This document shows, piece by piece, positions 34,920 through 44,155 of a stretch of 64,000 nucleotides of DNA. This stretch comes from SW10 sp047629805. Lineage in GTDB: Bacteria > Verrucomicrobiota > Verrucomicrobiia > Verrucomicrobiales > Akkermansiaceae. The notes below the pieces were generated by a model that was given only the letters and a program-made list of their open reading frames with translations, had not been told where the DNA came from and searched no databases. How positions within the stretch are numbered: the first letter of the stretch is position 1; the number at the start of each line of letters is the position of its first letter. The DNA lies in the NCBI GenBank assembly GCA_047629805.1, contig JBLHUR010000002.1, positions 48,096 through 112,095 of the forward strand, read 5' to 3'. The position numbers were made by a program, and so were the translations under genes.

Positions 34920-34939
34920 GCCTCCCAGTAAAGAGCAAC

Positions 34940-35506
34940 TCACCCCGCGAACAAGGCCTCAAAAATCTTTCCGGTCGCCTCCCGCAGCTGCGCCTGCCAT
35001 TTCCCCAAAAAAGCCAAGGTTCGCGAGGCTTCCCCCATCTCTCCGAGACAGTTCTCCCACCCACCTCTGTCAAATCCCGCCAATTTCCCCACCTCCTCAG
35101 CCTCCAGCTCCGCCAGCCCTTCCATCAAGGTTTCCAATCTTCCCTTAATTCCAGGAATCCTCACATCAAGAACCGCTTTCCCCAAGCCACTCACCGCCTT
35201 CCCTCTCTCCGCAACGAATCCATTCACCTCCTCCAGAGCCCCGGCTACTGGAGAAAAAAAATCCATCAATCCACTCGGGACACTACCCCGTTCCGATGGA
35301 TCCGCACCCGACAGCTCCAACGCCACCTTCAAGCGTGAACCCGGCGATTTCAAAAGATCTCCCGCTCGGCGGATCTCCGCAAAAAGCTCCTCATCTCCTC
35401 CCGCATCCGGATGGGTCAATTTTGCCCTCTCGCGGACCGCATCCTCCACCAATCCTGGCTCCAAGGCCAACTTACGAGGAAGACCGAGAACAGCAAACGA
35501 GTCCAT
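34940..35506 (-). CDS. hscB: HscB-like J-domain co-chaperone
   Basis: A 188-residue J-domain protein. The J-domain begins FAVLGLPRKLALEPGLVEDA and has the Hsp70-stimulating HPD at residues 32-34 (THPDAGGDEELFAEI). The helical C-terminal part is consistent with the scaffold-binding domain of HscB, but conserved residues there are hard to recognise. Sitting between iscA and hscA on the same strand, it very probably stimulates that Hsp70. Start at ATG 35506, overlapping the iscA stop by one base (TGATG). Confidence 0.78.
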   Translation of the reverse strand: MDSFAVLGLPRKLALEPGLVEDAVRERAKLTHPDAGGDEELFAEIRRAGDLLKSPGSRLKVALELSGADPSERGSVPSGLMDFFSPVAGALEEVNGFVAERGKAVSGLGKAVLDVRIPGIKGRLETLMEGLAELEAEEVGKLAGFDRGGWENCLGEMGEASRTLAFLGKWQAQLREATGKIFEALFAG

Positions 35507-35919
35507 CACGCCGCAAAGCTCTCCCCGCAAGAACAAGTCACCACCGCATTGGGATTACTCACCTTGAACCCCCCTTGCTGGAGATCGTCCGAATAATCCA
35601 ACTCACTCCCGCTCACAAAAAGTGCACTCTTGGGATCAATCACCACATTCACACCGTTACTCGTCACCATAATATCGCGGTCACGCGGACCATCGACCAG
35701 GTCCATCTGATATTGAAGTCCGCTACAACCACCACCCACCACCGCGATGCGCAAAGCTCCGTCGTCCTTCCCCTGCTTTTTCCAAAGCCCATGCAAATGA
35801 GCCGAAGCCCCTTCAAGAACCTTAACCAACTTCTCATTTCCTATCGTATATCCGCCTTTCACTTGTAAGGTTAGGTTAGTCAGAGCTTCCAGAGTCCGCA
35901 ACTCCCGATCTACAGACAT
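35506..35919 (-). CDS. iscA: A-type Fe-S carrier (IscA/SufA/HesB family)
   Basis: A 137-residue A-type iron-sulfur carrier. The three cluster-binding cysteines are present: C65 in GGGCSGLQYQM, and C129 and C131 in VVTCSCGESF. The segment NGVNVVIDPKSALFVSGSEL with DYSDDLQQGGFKVSNPNAV is the usual family core. About 25-30 residues at the N-terminus (MSVDRELRTLEAL...) exceed the typical length of about 107 and may mean a later start is used. First gene of the Fe-S chaperone block; no iscS, iscU or fdx is nearby. Confidence 0.9.
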   Translation of the reverse strand: MSVDRELRTLEALTNLTLQVKGGYTIGNEKLVKVLEGASAHLHGLWKKQGKDDGALRIAVVGGGCSGLQYQMDLVDGPRDRDIMVTSNGVNVVIDPKSALFVSGSELDYSDDLQQGGFKVSNPNAVVTCSCGESFAA

Positions 35920-36062
35920 CCCTCAAAACTCACCTTTTATGAAGTTTTTTGAAACTGAACTGAGAAAAAAGCGCTATGCTTAATAGAAGGGAAAGTTTTC
36001 ACCTCTAATTTTTAGTTGCCAGCCTCCTTCCAAATCTACAAGCTCCCAACAATATTAAGCTC

Positions 36063-37112
36063 ATGAAACTTCCTATCATCCTCTTTATCGCCAGCACTCT
36101 GGCCTCCCCCCTCAGCGCCGAAACGGTTTACACGGTCCCTCAGGGATACACTAAAATTACCATTCCAGCGGCATCTTCCGCCAGCTCTCCCAGCCTTACC
36201 GCAATCTCAGCAACGCTTCTGAATGATATTGAATTTTCCGGCGCGGTCACCATCAATGCTGACTTTAACGCCGATCCGGATACGGATCCTCAAACTCCAA
36301 CCACCGCGCAGACAGTTACGGCCACAGGAGCATCCTTCTCGGTTGACCAGTTTACAGCAGCCCCTCACCTTGCTTACCTGATCAACGGTAATGGTGCCGA
36401 AGAAGCCTTCCTAATTACATCGCACACTGGCGACGTTTTAACAGTCGATGGGTCATTCGATCTCCTCGCTGCCTCCCGCTTCACTGCATCTTCCACAGTC
36501 AAGATTCGTAAGGCCAACACCGTGGGTTCAATCCTTGGAACCACAGCTACTCCTTTTACCAGCAATGATCGCGCCTTCATTTGGAATGGAAACAATTGGC
36601 AAACCCTGATCGCAGCAAACGACAATTGGTTTTATATTGGCGGACCACAAGGTACGGCCACGAATGCGGTTGTCTTCCCTGAGGAAGGCATCTTTATCCA
36701 AAGGACAGAGACTACCGAGGCGGTGCTCACACTCTTCGGCGAAGTTCCTTCAGTCGCTCAAGCCTCCTCGGTTGAAGGAGCCACCTCCACCTTCGTTTCA
36801 ACTCGTTTTCCAGTCGGAAACTCCCCTACTCCAAATCCAACCGGAATTAAACTTGAAGAACTCAATATCGACGACATCCCAGGCTGGAGCTCCGATGATC
36901 GGGTATTCTATTGGACCGGAACATTCTGGCAGACCTTAATTTCGGCAGGAGGAAACTGGTTCTACATCGGTGGACCATCGAACGGAACAAATGCCAATCT
37001 CCTTCTGGTCCCACCAAACAGTGCGCTCTTCCTTTCCAGAACGACAACCGGAACAGCATCAACTTCACCGCTGACACTGAATCTCCCCTACACCCTGACT
37101 CTCTCCCAGTAA
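36063..37112 (+). CDS. Exported protein resembling the verrucomicrobial TIGR02597 family
   Basis: A 349-residue exported protein with a signal peptide (1-19, ending SAE-like LSAE). The body carries two similar segments: AFIWNGNNWQTLIAANDNWF then YIGGPQG (about 163-190), and VFYWTGTFWQTLISAGGNWF then YIGG (about 281-305). Each is followed by a hydrophobic P..EGIFIQR/P..SALFLSR strand, so the protein is an internal duplication. From memory this fits TIGR02597, a lineage-specific paralogous family. No PEP-CTERM tail is present. Role unknown. It precedes a PEP-CTERM protein on the same strand. Confidence 0.65.
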   Translation: MKLPIILFIASTLASPLSAETVYTVPQGYTKITIPAASSASSPSLTAISATLLNDIEFSGAVTINADFNADPDTDPQTPTTAQTVTATGASFSVDQFTAAPHLAYLINGNGAEEAFLITSHTGDVLTVDGSFDLLAASRFTASSTVKIRKANTVGSILGTTATPFTSNDRAFIWNGNNWQTLIAANDNWFYIGGPQGTATNAVVFPEEGIFIQRTETTEAVLTLFGEVPSVAQASSVEGATSTFVSTRFPVGNSPTPNPTGIKLEELNIDDIPGWSSDDRVFYWTGTFWQTLISAGGNWFYIGGPSNGTNANLLLVPPNSALFLSRTTTGTASTSPLTLNLPYTLTLSQ

Positions 37113-37159
37113 TTGAACGGTAGAATTACTCACAAAATGCACTCATCGAAATCAAATTT

Positions 37160-37774
37160 ATGAAATATACTTTAATCACCTTGACCCTAGCAACGCTGGT
37201 AGCGCCGGGCTCGACTCTTAGAATCATTGCCCAGAACGAATTCGGCGGTTTTTCACGAAACTCTCTCACTGATGAGGCTGATGCGAATCTCGCAACCTTG
37301 GATCTCGTGAGGCTCGGTTACTTCGAATTGGCCGACGGTCCGACTTTGGATGGGGACGCGTTCGGGAGCTTCGTTGAAATTGATACACTTTTGATAGATC
37401 TCGGAGTTCTGGGTAATTTTTCCCAGACGATCGATCTCGATGATATTGACGATGTCCCTGGAACAGCATCCCAAACCCTCCAGTTCGGGATCAGGTTTTT
37501 TAACAATTCCACAATAGGAGGATCAACCTTTTTCAATACCGTAACCAATGAAGCATGGCGCTTCACCTTTTCCCCGGAAGGTACGAACCCGCCCCCAACT
37601 GATAGCGAAATGTTCCTAGATCCCATTGCGGGAGGACTTACGGTCGGCTCTGCAATCTGGGAAGGAGGAGCCCCATCAGCCTTCAAAACCACCGTCCCAG
37701 TGCCAGAGCCCAGCTCGAGTCTCACTCTCCTTCTTGGAGCAGGCCTCCTTCTCAGCTCTCGACGCCGCAAGTAA
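37160..37774 (+). CDS. PEP-CTERM exported protein
   Basis: A 204-residue exported protein with a signal peptide (about 1-23) and a C-terminal PEP-CTERM sorting signal: VPVPEPSSSL, a hydrophobic stretch LTLLLGAGLLL and a basic end SSRRRK. Such proteins are processed by an exosortase and usually delivered to the surface or exopolysaccharide. The body between is acidic and rich in Asp, Gly and Thr with no recognised domain. A strong hairpin terminator follows at 37797-37833. Confidence 0.85.
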   Translation: MKYTLITLTLATLVAPGSTLRIIAQNEFGGFSRNSLTDEADANLATLDLVRLGYFELADGPTLDGDAFGSFVEIDTLLIDLGVLGNFSQTIDLDDIDDVPGTASQTLQFGIRFFNNSTIGGSTFFNTVTNEAWRFTFSPEGTNPPPTDSEMFLDPIAGGLTVGSAIWEGGAPSAFKTTVPVPEPSSSLTLLLGAGLLLSSRRRK

Positions 37775-37796
37775 GGAATCCTTTCCCACAACCTTC

Positions 37797-37833
37797 AAAA
37801 AGCCTCCTGCCTCCTAGGCATGGAGGCTTTTTT
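37797..37833. terminator. Bidirectional intrinsic terminator between convergent genes
   Basis: Stem AAAAAGCCTCC paired with GGAGGCTTTTTT around a loop, with A-run on one side and T-run on the other, so it can act in both directions. It ends the PEP-CTERM gene on the plus strand, and its edge overlaps the stop codon of the UvrD-type helicase gene on the minus strand. Confidence 0.85.
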
Positions 37834-39823
37834 ATTCCTCCAACATTGTCGACATTGCGCTAAAAAATCCCCTTAGCTCATCCTCGGAAGCCTCCGCCCC
37901 CATGATATCGTCGTAATCTTCCTCCTGCACCCAGTCGGGATTCAGCTCCTCAATAAACGTGCTCCGTTCGCAGCTTTCTTCCTTACCCCACTTCACCCTC
38001 GTTGAGCAATAGGTCATCGTCATTCTCTCCTTCGCCCGGGTGATCCCCACATAAAGAAGCCGACGCTCCTCATCACGGGTCCCTTCCTCAATACTCCGCT
38101 TGTGAGGCAAAATCCCTTCCTCAAGCCCCACCAAATAAACCACGGGATATTCCAAGCCCTTCGCCGCATGAAGCGTGATTAAAGTCACCCCGCTCTTCTT
38201 ATCAAGATCGTCCTCCTTCTCAGCATCCAATGCCGTCTTGTCCAGAAACTCGCCGAGCTTCTTCCCCTTCTTAATCGCTTCCGTAATCGAAGCCACTGTC
38301 GTGCTCACGGCCTCCCGACGAGCATCCTTCTCCTTATCGGTCTTACATTGCCTCATCAACCACTCGTGAAAATCCATCTCACGGAGCCATTGATCAATCA
38401 CCACCCCGGCATTTGTCCCATCCACAATCGACCTCCGCCCTTCCTCCGCCTGCCCCGTAAAGGCCCGGATCGAGTTCATGACCTTCGATGATAACTGAGC
38501 CAAAAAATCCTCATCAATGAGAGTTTTCCAAATCCCCTGATCCTTCTCACGACTCCATTCCAACGCTGCCATCGAGGTCGTATTGCCAATTCCCCGCGGA
38601 GGCGTGTTCAGAACACGAAGCAATGGAATATCCAACTCCGGATTATCCAGCACCTGGGCATAGCTCAAAATATCCCGCACCTCCTTGCGGTCATAAAAAC
38701 TCTGCGCCCCTACCATCCGGTAAGGGATCTTCGACTCCCTCAACGACTCCTCCATCTTTCGGATCTGCCCATTCGTCCGAAACAGAATCGCAAAATCTTC
38801 CAAGACCCGCCCCTCCTCGCGCTGTGTCACGATCTCCGAGACAATCCAGTCCGCCTCCTCCTGATCTCCCGGCATCGACACCAACCTGACCAAATCCCCT
38901 CCCGGAATCGTGTAGCGGAGTTCCTTCTCCCGACGCCCCACATTGTTTTTGATCAAGCTATTCGCCACCTCCAAAATCGCCTGACTACTCCGGTAATTTT
39001 CCTCCAGAAGAATCACCTTGGGATTTGGGAAAAAGCGCTCGAACTGCAAAATATTGGCCACCTCGGCACCACGCCACCCATAGATCGACTGGTCATCATC
39101 ACCCACCACGCAGATATTATAAGGCGCAATCACCAATTGCTGGATCAGACGCATCTGCAGGCTGTTCGTATCCTGAAACTCATCCACCGTAACGTAGCGA
39201 TATTTGTCCTGCCAGAACGCCCGCACCTCAGCGTGCTCGCGCAACACTCTTTCACCGAGCAAGAGGAGGTCATCAAAATCGACCGCGTTTTGAGCCCGCA
39301 GTTCATTTTGATAAGCCACCGCAATCTCCGCAATCAGATCATCTTCGATACTCTCCAAAGGCTTCTCGGCACTCTTACACTTGGAGATCTCCCCCATCAC
39401 CTCTCCCGGCTTCAGATTGATCTTCCCGCCCCCTTTCCGCACGATCAACTGACGGATCATCCCCATTTGGTCTCCACCCGCCATGATCGCGAACTTTTTT
39501 TTGTAGCCTAGCACCTCAATATCCCTCTTCAGAATCCGCAAGCACAGCGAGTGAAAGGTGCACACCGTGAGCGCCTTTCCCCGCTTTTTCCCCACCATAT
39601 CGATCACCCGCTCTGCCATCTCCCCAGCCGACTTGTTCGTAAAGGTCACCGCCAACACATTCTCCGCCGCCACTCCGTTTTCCAACAACGCCGACATCCG
39701 GCAAGTGACCGTCCGCGTCTTCCCCGTCCCCGCCCCGGCCAAGATGAGAACAGGCCCGTTCAGCGTCAAAACAGCTTCACGCTGTGCCTTATTCAGTGAC
39801 TCGATCGAAAATCCCGCTGCCAT
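37832..39823 (-). CDS. UvrD/Rep/PcrA-type superfamily 1 DNA helicase
   Basis: A 663-residue 3'-5' helicase. Visible motifs include the start SLNKAQREAVLTLNGPVLIL with Walker A AGAGTGKTRT, VTFTNKSAGEMAERV, VDEFQDTNSLQMRL (motif II), VVGDDDQSIYGWRGAE (motif III), LEENYRSSQAIL, AILFRTNGQIRKMEESL, VTLITLHAAKGLEYPVVYLV and RRLLYVGITRAKERMTM. Length matches Rep/PcrA. Chosen start ATG 39823 (MAAGFSIESL). Acts in DNA repair or replication restart; which subfamily is not settled. The 3' end meets a shared terminator. Confidence 0.9.
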   Translation of the reverse strand: MAAGFSIESLNKAQREAVLTLNGPVLILAGAGTGKTRTVTCRMSALLENGVAAENVLAVTFTNKSAGEMAERVIDMVGKKRGKALTVCTFHSLCLRILKRDIEVLGYKKKFAIMAGGDQMGMIRQLIVRKGGGKINLKPGEVMGEISKCKSAEKPLESIEDDLIAEIAVAYQNELRAQNAVDFDDLLLLGERVLREHAEVRAFWQDKYRYVTVDEFQDTNSLQMRLIQQLVIAPYNICVVGDDDQSIYGWRGAEVANILQFERFFPNPKVILLEENYRSSQAILEVANSLIKNNVGRREKELRYTIPGGDLVRLVSMPGDQEEADWIVSEIVTQREEGRVLEDFAILFRTNGQIRKMEESLRESKIPYRMVGAQSFYDRKEVRDILSYAQVLDNPELDIPLLRVLNTPPRGIGNTTSMAALEWSREKDQGIWKTLIDEDFLAQLSSKVMNSIRAFTGQAEEGRRSIVDGTNAGVVIDQWLREMDFHEWLMRQCKTDKEKDARREAVSTTVASITEAIKKGKKLGEFLDKTALDAEKEDDLDKKSGVTLITLHAAKGLEYPVVYLVGLEEGILPHKRSIEEGTRDEERRLLYVGITRAKERMTMTYCSTRVKWGKEESCERSTFIEELNPDWVQEEDYDDIMGAEASEDELRGFFSAMSTMLEE

Positions 39824-40067
39824 ATAGTTACTTTGCAAGAAAACTCCCTCCACCCCAAAAACGCAAGCGTGCGATGCCAAGATCTCCTTATCCGCATGGA
39901 AAATTTGAACGAAGACGGTAGATCCAAAAACAAGTGAAAATGGAAGGAGTATTTTAAAGAACCCCCTTTATTTTGGATTTGCCATACATCAAGCCCACCG
40001 CTAACACTTCCTCAGTTGCCATAATCCTTTGGCCTCCCTCCAAACGAAACCAAAAACTACGAAAGAC

Positions 40068-40508
40068 ATGAGCCAAATCATTCCTACCATCACTTCCGGA
40101 ATCGCAGGTCCTCTCGGCGTGCTTCACCTCCCGCGTCTCTGGCAGAAAGCCTCCCTCGATGCCGCAGGCAAACTTCACAGCGACTACCCAGCAGCCGGTG
40201 CTGGATTCGACCAGATGACTCTCGATGCCCTCGGCATTAACCGTGAGACTTTTCTCGCCTACATCAAGGCCACCAAGCCTTCTTACACTCAGTGCGAGCA
40301 GTGGATCCTCGACCAAAAAGGGGGCTCACTTGACACCGCTTCAGTCGATAAGCACAACAACGCTGTCGTCGGTTACAACCACGACGACGCCACTCGCGGA
40401 GCCATTCTTTCCGCTGTCGGCATCGCTGACACCGGAGCCATTCTTGACGCCGTTAACCTCAACAACCTTGAGGACTGGCAGGACTTCCACGCGCAGGAGA
40501 TCGCCTAA
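40068..40508 (+). CDS. DUF5069 domain protein
   Basis: A 146-residue cytoplasmic protein. The start ISQIIPTITS-like SQIIPTITSGIAGPLGVLHL then PRLWQKASLDAAGKLHSDYP, and the end AVNLNNLEDWQDFHAQEI, match from memory the verrucomicrobial DUF5069 family of about 140-150 residues. No function is known and no catalytic motif is visible. It is a single-gene unit flanked by convergent and divergent neighbours. Codon use (strong C-ending bias) hints at good expression. Confidence 0.8.
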   Translation: MSQIIPTITSGIAGPLGVLHLPRLWQKASLDAAGKLHSDYPAAGAGFDQMTLDALGINRETFLAYIKATKPSYTQCEQWILDQKGGSLDTASVDKHNNAVVGYNHDDATRGAILSAVGIADTGAILDAVNLNNLEDWQDFHAQEIA

Positions 40509-40531
40509 ATCTTTTTAGGATTTCATCCTTC

Positions 40532-40566
40532 AAAACCCCGTTGGCTTCAAGTCCCCGGGGTTTTTT
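40532..40566. terminator. Bidirectional intrinsic terminator
   Basis: AAAACCCCG pairs with CGGGGTTTTTT across a 15-base loop, followed by T-run on the plus strand and A-run on the other side. It terminates the DUF5069 gene. The stop codon of the minus-strand transglutaminase gene lies in the loop (40547-40549), so that gene would share it. Confidence 0.8.
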
Positions 40567-42730
40567 GTGCCTCCTTCCAAAGCTTCTTCGCGGTTCGCAT
40601 CTCTCCCTCCAGCTTCTGCATCTCCACCCCATCAGGATGAAAGGTTGCCGCCTCGTAGCACTCCACCAAACCAGCCCCACCCTGCGGCAAATGACTTCGT
40701 AGCCACGTCGCCATCGGCATCGCAGCGGGTCGATGCCCCACCCGCCGGCTCAGCCAGCGCTCAAAATCACGTAAAAGCCCCTGCTTCCTCACCTCCTCTT
40801 CCCACGATCCAGGAAGCCCCCGTCCCTCCCGTTTCCTCGTCCTGATCATCTTGTAAAAGAGATAAATCAAAAAGCCACTTCCCAACGAAATCACAAGAAT
40901 CTTAAAACCTCCCGACACCGAAGACTTGGAAAACCACATCACCAAACTCGTCTTACTCTTTTGGAACCAATCGAAACCCCCCTGAAACCAACGGTTCCCC
41001 TCATACTCCGACAACCAATCCGGCGGCGTCAGATCAACATCCACCCAGCGACCACCCCGACATCTCCAAATTGGAGTCTTACTACCAGACTTCCTTTCAT
41101 CCCTCCAAGTTCCACCCACATATGCTTGGGCCCACGCATGCGCATGCTTCCCCCGCAAAAGATACTCCCCTCGTTCGCCCCCCTCTTCCCTGACCGCGAA
41201 ACCCACCACATAGCGCGAAGGCACCCCCATTCGACGCAGCAACAAGGCCGTCGATCCTGCAAAATACTCACAGTGTCCCTCCTTCTTCTCATTCAAAAAC
41301 TTCGACATCGGAGCCCCCAAATCAGCCCCTTCCAGAAAAACGGTATACTTGAAATCACGTAGAAATTTCTCTCCTAACGTAACCCGGATTTTCTGAAAAG
41401 CAGCCCTCGAAACATCCCGCGGAGCCTCTGCTCCATTCGGTTCATCAGAATTCCAAGTCGTCGAATTTAAGAGCAAACCTCTCAAAAATCGATCCAGTCC
41501 CACTCTCTCCCGAGAAGGACAGATCAAATCCGTCTCCCAGGGATCATGCTCCACCGCCTGCAGTTTGCGATCCGCGTAAAACCTCACCTTCATCGCGCTC
41601 TTCCTTGGTTCGTTCAACTGGATCGCCCCCATCGCATTCGCGGTAAGAAACTCGCTTGAAACCTGCTCCAATCTCTTCGTATTCATGGGATGCGGAATGA
41701 GACTTTGATTCGAAACCATCCCCACAATCGCTCCCTGCGTCTCATAATCAGTCACCTCCCGATCCTCTTCGTGAAAAAGAAAGGAATCCTCGCCGACCCG
41801 TAAAAACTTCTCAAAACCACCTCCCGCCTCCCGCCCCTCCGCAATCCGCTCTCTGTGAATCATCCTCCTCCTCTGAGCCATCCACACATCTCCCTCCGGC
41901 CAGTTATACGAGGACACCCTTACCAAATCGGGAAGCTTCCCCTCCTCATGAAAATATCGCCAAACAATTGCCGGACTCAACTTCAACTTGCCGACCTGCC
42001 CGATAGAGGTCTGAGCCTCAAAAGGTGATCCCGCCCGCTCCGAAGGCCGGGTCAGGCTCTTCACAAAATATTGATAGGCAGAAATCACTCCCCACGACAT
42101 GCCCAGAGCCATCAACAACGAGGCCAGATAAGCCACCCCCCAAGCGCCTTTTCGCCCCTTGCTCCCCCCCATCTGAAAAAGCCCCCATCCCAGCAGCACC
42201 GAAATCCCCACGGCATAGCGGACCTCATCCGCTCCCAGCGTCAAAATTTTTCCGGAATCCATTCCCGCCACAATTAAAATCAGAAAGAAGTAGGGATACC
42301 CAAGCTGGAGTTCCCGGATCGAGACCTCTCGCCCCGCCTTCCGATCAACCGCCAACTTCCTCCGCGCAATGAAGGAAAAGGTCGTCATCGGCACCCCGCG
42401 ATCCGAGGAATACTGCTGCGCCAGAGCCAGTGGCATCATGATAAATGGCAGCCATGAAAGGAGATTAAGAAAGTCCGAAGCGACCCGATCCTCCACCTGC
42501 ATAAGAGCAAGCGACAAGATGATCAGAATCAAAACGGAAAGCTGCCACGAACGGGCAAATCCCATCTCTCCAAAGGGCCACCGCAGATTCGTCCAATGCC
42601 GTCCCTCCATCAAAACCGCCGCAACTAAAGCCGACAGAGGCCGATCATGCATCGCCCCCCAAAACAAAAATGCCACCCCCAGCAACAAGCGGGGCGGAGC
42701 CGAAAACATGACGGGTTCCTCTTTCATCAT
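40547..42730 (-). CDS. Transglutaminase-like membrane protein (TgpA type)
   Basis: A 727-residue inner-membrane protein with several N-terminal helices (first 250 residues), a periplasmic region and a transglutaminase-like domain, then a C-terminal membrane helix (about 625-645) and a cytoplasmic tail. The catalytic triad is visible: Cys in KKEGHCEYFAGSTALLLRRM, His in GKHAHAWAQAYV and Asp in RWVDVDLTPP. This is the TgpA/DUF3488 architecture that usually sits beside a DUF58 protein, as here. Start ATG 42730 overlaps the DUF58 stop (ATGA). The substrate is unknown in most species. Confidence 0.85.
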   Translation of the reverse strand: MMKEEPVMFSAPPRLLLGVAFLFWGAMHDRPLSALVAAVLMEGRHWTNLRWPFGEMGFARSWQLSVLILIILSLALMQVEDRVASDFLNLLSWLPFIMMPLALAQQYSSDRGVPMTTFSFIARRKLAVDRKAGREVSIRELQLGYPYFFLILIVAGMDSGKILTLGADEVRYAVGISVLLGWGLFQMGGSKGRKGAWGVAYLASLLMALGMSWGVISAYQYFVKSLTRPSERAGSPFEAQTSIGQVGKLKLSPAIVWRYFHEEGKLPDLVRVSSYNWPEGDVWMAQRRRMIHRERIAEGREAGGGFEKFLRVGEDSFLFHEEDREVTDYETQGAIVGMVSNQSLIPHPMNTKRLEQVSSEFLTANAMGAIQLNEPRKSAMKVRFYADRKLQAVEHDPWETDLICPSRERVGLDRFLRGLLLNSTTWNSDEPNGAEAPRDVSRAAFQKIRVTLGEKFLRDFKYTVFLEGADLGAPMSKFLNEKKEGHCEYFAGSTALLLRRMGVPSRYVVGFAVREEGGERGEYLLRGKHAHAWAQAYVGGTWRDERKSGSKTPIWRCRGGRWVDVDLTPPDWLSEYEGNRWFQGGFDWFQKSKTSLVMWFSKSSVSGGFKILVISLGSGFLIYLFYKMIRTRKREGRGLPGSWEEEVRKQGLLRDFERWLSRRVGHRPAAMPMATWLRSHLPQGGAGLVECYEAATFHPDGVEMQKLEGEMRTAKKLWKEAQKTPGT

Positions 42731-44088
42731 CCTTTCATGAGATCTTCCTGGACCCGATCCTGCCTTAACCAATGCGCTCCTGCCAGCCCTTCGTCATCAG
42801 GCTCCACTCCCGCTCCAATGACATACACCCGCACTTCCAGCCCCGCCGCCCGCAGCCGCCCAAGAAACGCCTCTCGCTCCGGACACCATCCTGAAAATAC
42901 CACCACACACGCCGTCATCTCCGCAGCATACCGTAGCACCAATTGCCTCAGCGAATCATAGCTCCCCTCATCACTTCCTCCCACCCGCGCCAGAACCTCC
43001 ATCAACTGATCCGCTCGCGCCACCCCACGACCCGCCGTAAAAACCTCCGGCTCCTCACGCACAAACATCACATCCAACAAACAGCTTTCTCGATCCATCG
43101 TAGAAACAAAAGAGGCCGCCACCGAAATCGCCTCCTCCAGCATCTGCGGACCGCTTTCCTTCAAACTCGTGTCCAAAACCAGTCCGTAACGTGGAAATCT
43201 CATCTCCTCAAATTCCTTCACAATCGGCTGCCCCGTCCGGGCCCACGCCTTCCAATGAATCTTCCGCAACGAATCACCCGCGCGATATTCCCGCAGCCCC
43301 ATAAATTCTCCACCCTCGCCACGCACTGTCGAAGCCGAATCACCGCCCACCTTCAACTCCGACCGACCACCAAGTTCGAGATTCGGAAGCCGGTAACGCT
43401 TTGGAATAATGAGCACCTCATCCTCCTCGTTGAGAATCGCACGCCGCCGTTGAAAAAGCCCCAAAGGATCAGGCAACTCCGCCCTCAAATCATTGAGCCG
43501 AATCATCCCCCGCCGACGAGGCATCAGCGATAAAGTCACCTTCTTCACCTCCCCCGATTCCAGCGTCATCGCCATGGATCTCCCCCGCCCTTCCCAAGCA
43601 CCGCCCCGGTCCACCAGCCATTTCCAACGATAAAAGGCAAAGGTCCGATCAAAGAGATTCCGCTCATCCTCACCCGGTTCCTTCAAGTGGGTGAACTCCC
43701 ATTCCGTCGGCCGCGGATCTTCCCCCAACTCTCGCAAAAAAACATCCCGCAGGCTTCGCCGCTGCTCACTCCGAACCGAAACCTCATAGCGTAACTCCTC
43801 GCCCACCGATCCCGTCGGAGGAAGATCGCGCAGGGCTGAAATATGAGCCTGCCGGAAAAAGGCCCACATAAAAGCCACACACAGAACCGAAAGAACCAAC
43901 AAGGTCAAAATCACGACAATACTGCGATCCAAATTCGCCCCCATCAGCACACTCGCCCCGCCTCCACCCATCATTAACCACGCCACCGGATGCACCCGCC
44001 CCTTCACAAAGGCACTCACAGCACTCCCGTGACGGTAGCAGCGATAGAGCCATCGGCCAAAGATGCCGGACTTACGGGTTTTACTCAT
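42727..44088 (-). CDS. DUF58 membrane protein paired with TgpA-like transglutaminase
   Basis: A 453-residue DUF58 protein of the longer, membrane-anchored kind. Two hydrophobic helices lie near the N-terminus (about 40-58 and 62-80), followed by a beta-rich part (SVRSEQRRSLRDVFLRELGE, MPRRRGMIRLNDLRAELPDP). The DUF58 core comes next (FMGLREYRAGDSLRKIHWKA and RTGQPIVKEFEEMRFPRYGL), then a VWA-like end with LVLDTSLKESG. The classic R..DSLR..HWKA.A motif is complete. Start ATG 44088 (MSKTRKSG). With the following transglutaminase gene it forms the second DUF58 unit of the window, without a moxR beside it. Confidence 0.85.
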   Translation of the reverse strand: MSKTRKSGIFGRWLYRCYRHGSAVSAFVKGRVHPVAWLMMGGGGASVLMGANLDRSIVVILTLLVLSVLCVAFMWAFFRQAHISALRDLPPTGSVGEELRYEVSVRSEQRRSLRDVFLRELGEDPRPTEWEFTHLKEPGEDERNLFDRTFAFYRWKWLVDRGGAWEGRGRSMAMTLESGEVKKVTLSLMPRRRGMIRLNDLRAELPDPLGLFQRRRAILNEEDEVLIIPKRYRLPNLELGGRSELKVGGDSASTVRGEGGEFMGLREYRAGDSLRKIHWKAWARTGQPIVKEFEEMRFPRYGLVLDTSLKESGPQMLEEAISVAASFVSTMDRESCLLDVMFVREEPEVFTAGRGVARADQLMEVLARVGGSDEGSYDSLRQLVLRYAAEMTACVVVFSGWCPEREAFLGRLRAAGLEVRVYVIGAGVEPDDEGLAGAHWLRQDRVQEDLMKG

Positions 44089-44155
44089 GCTAAAAATAAG
44101 AAACCACAAGTCTGGAAAAGTGGCAATGATGGACAAAGCATGCTTCCCTCTGCCC

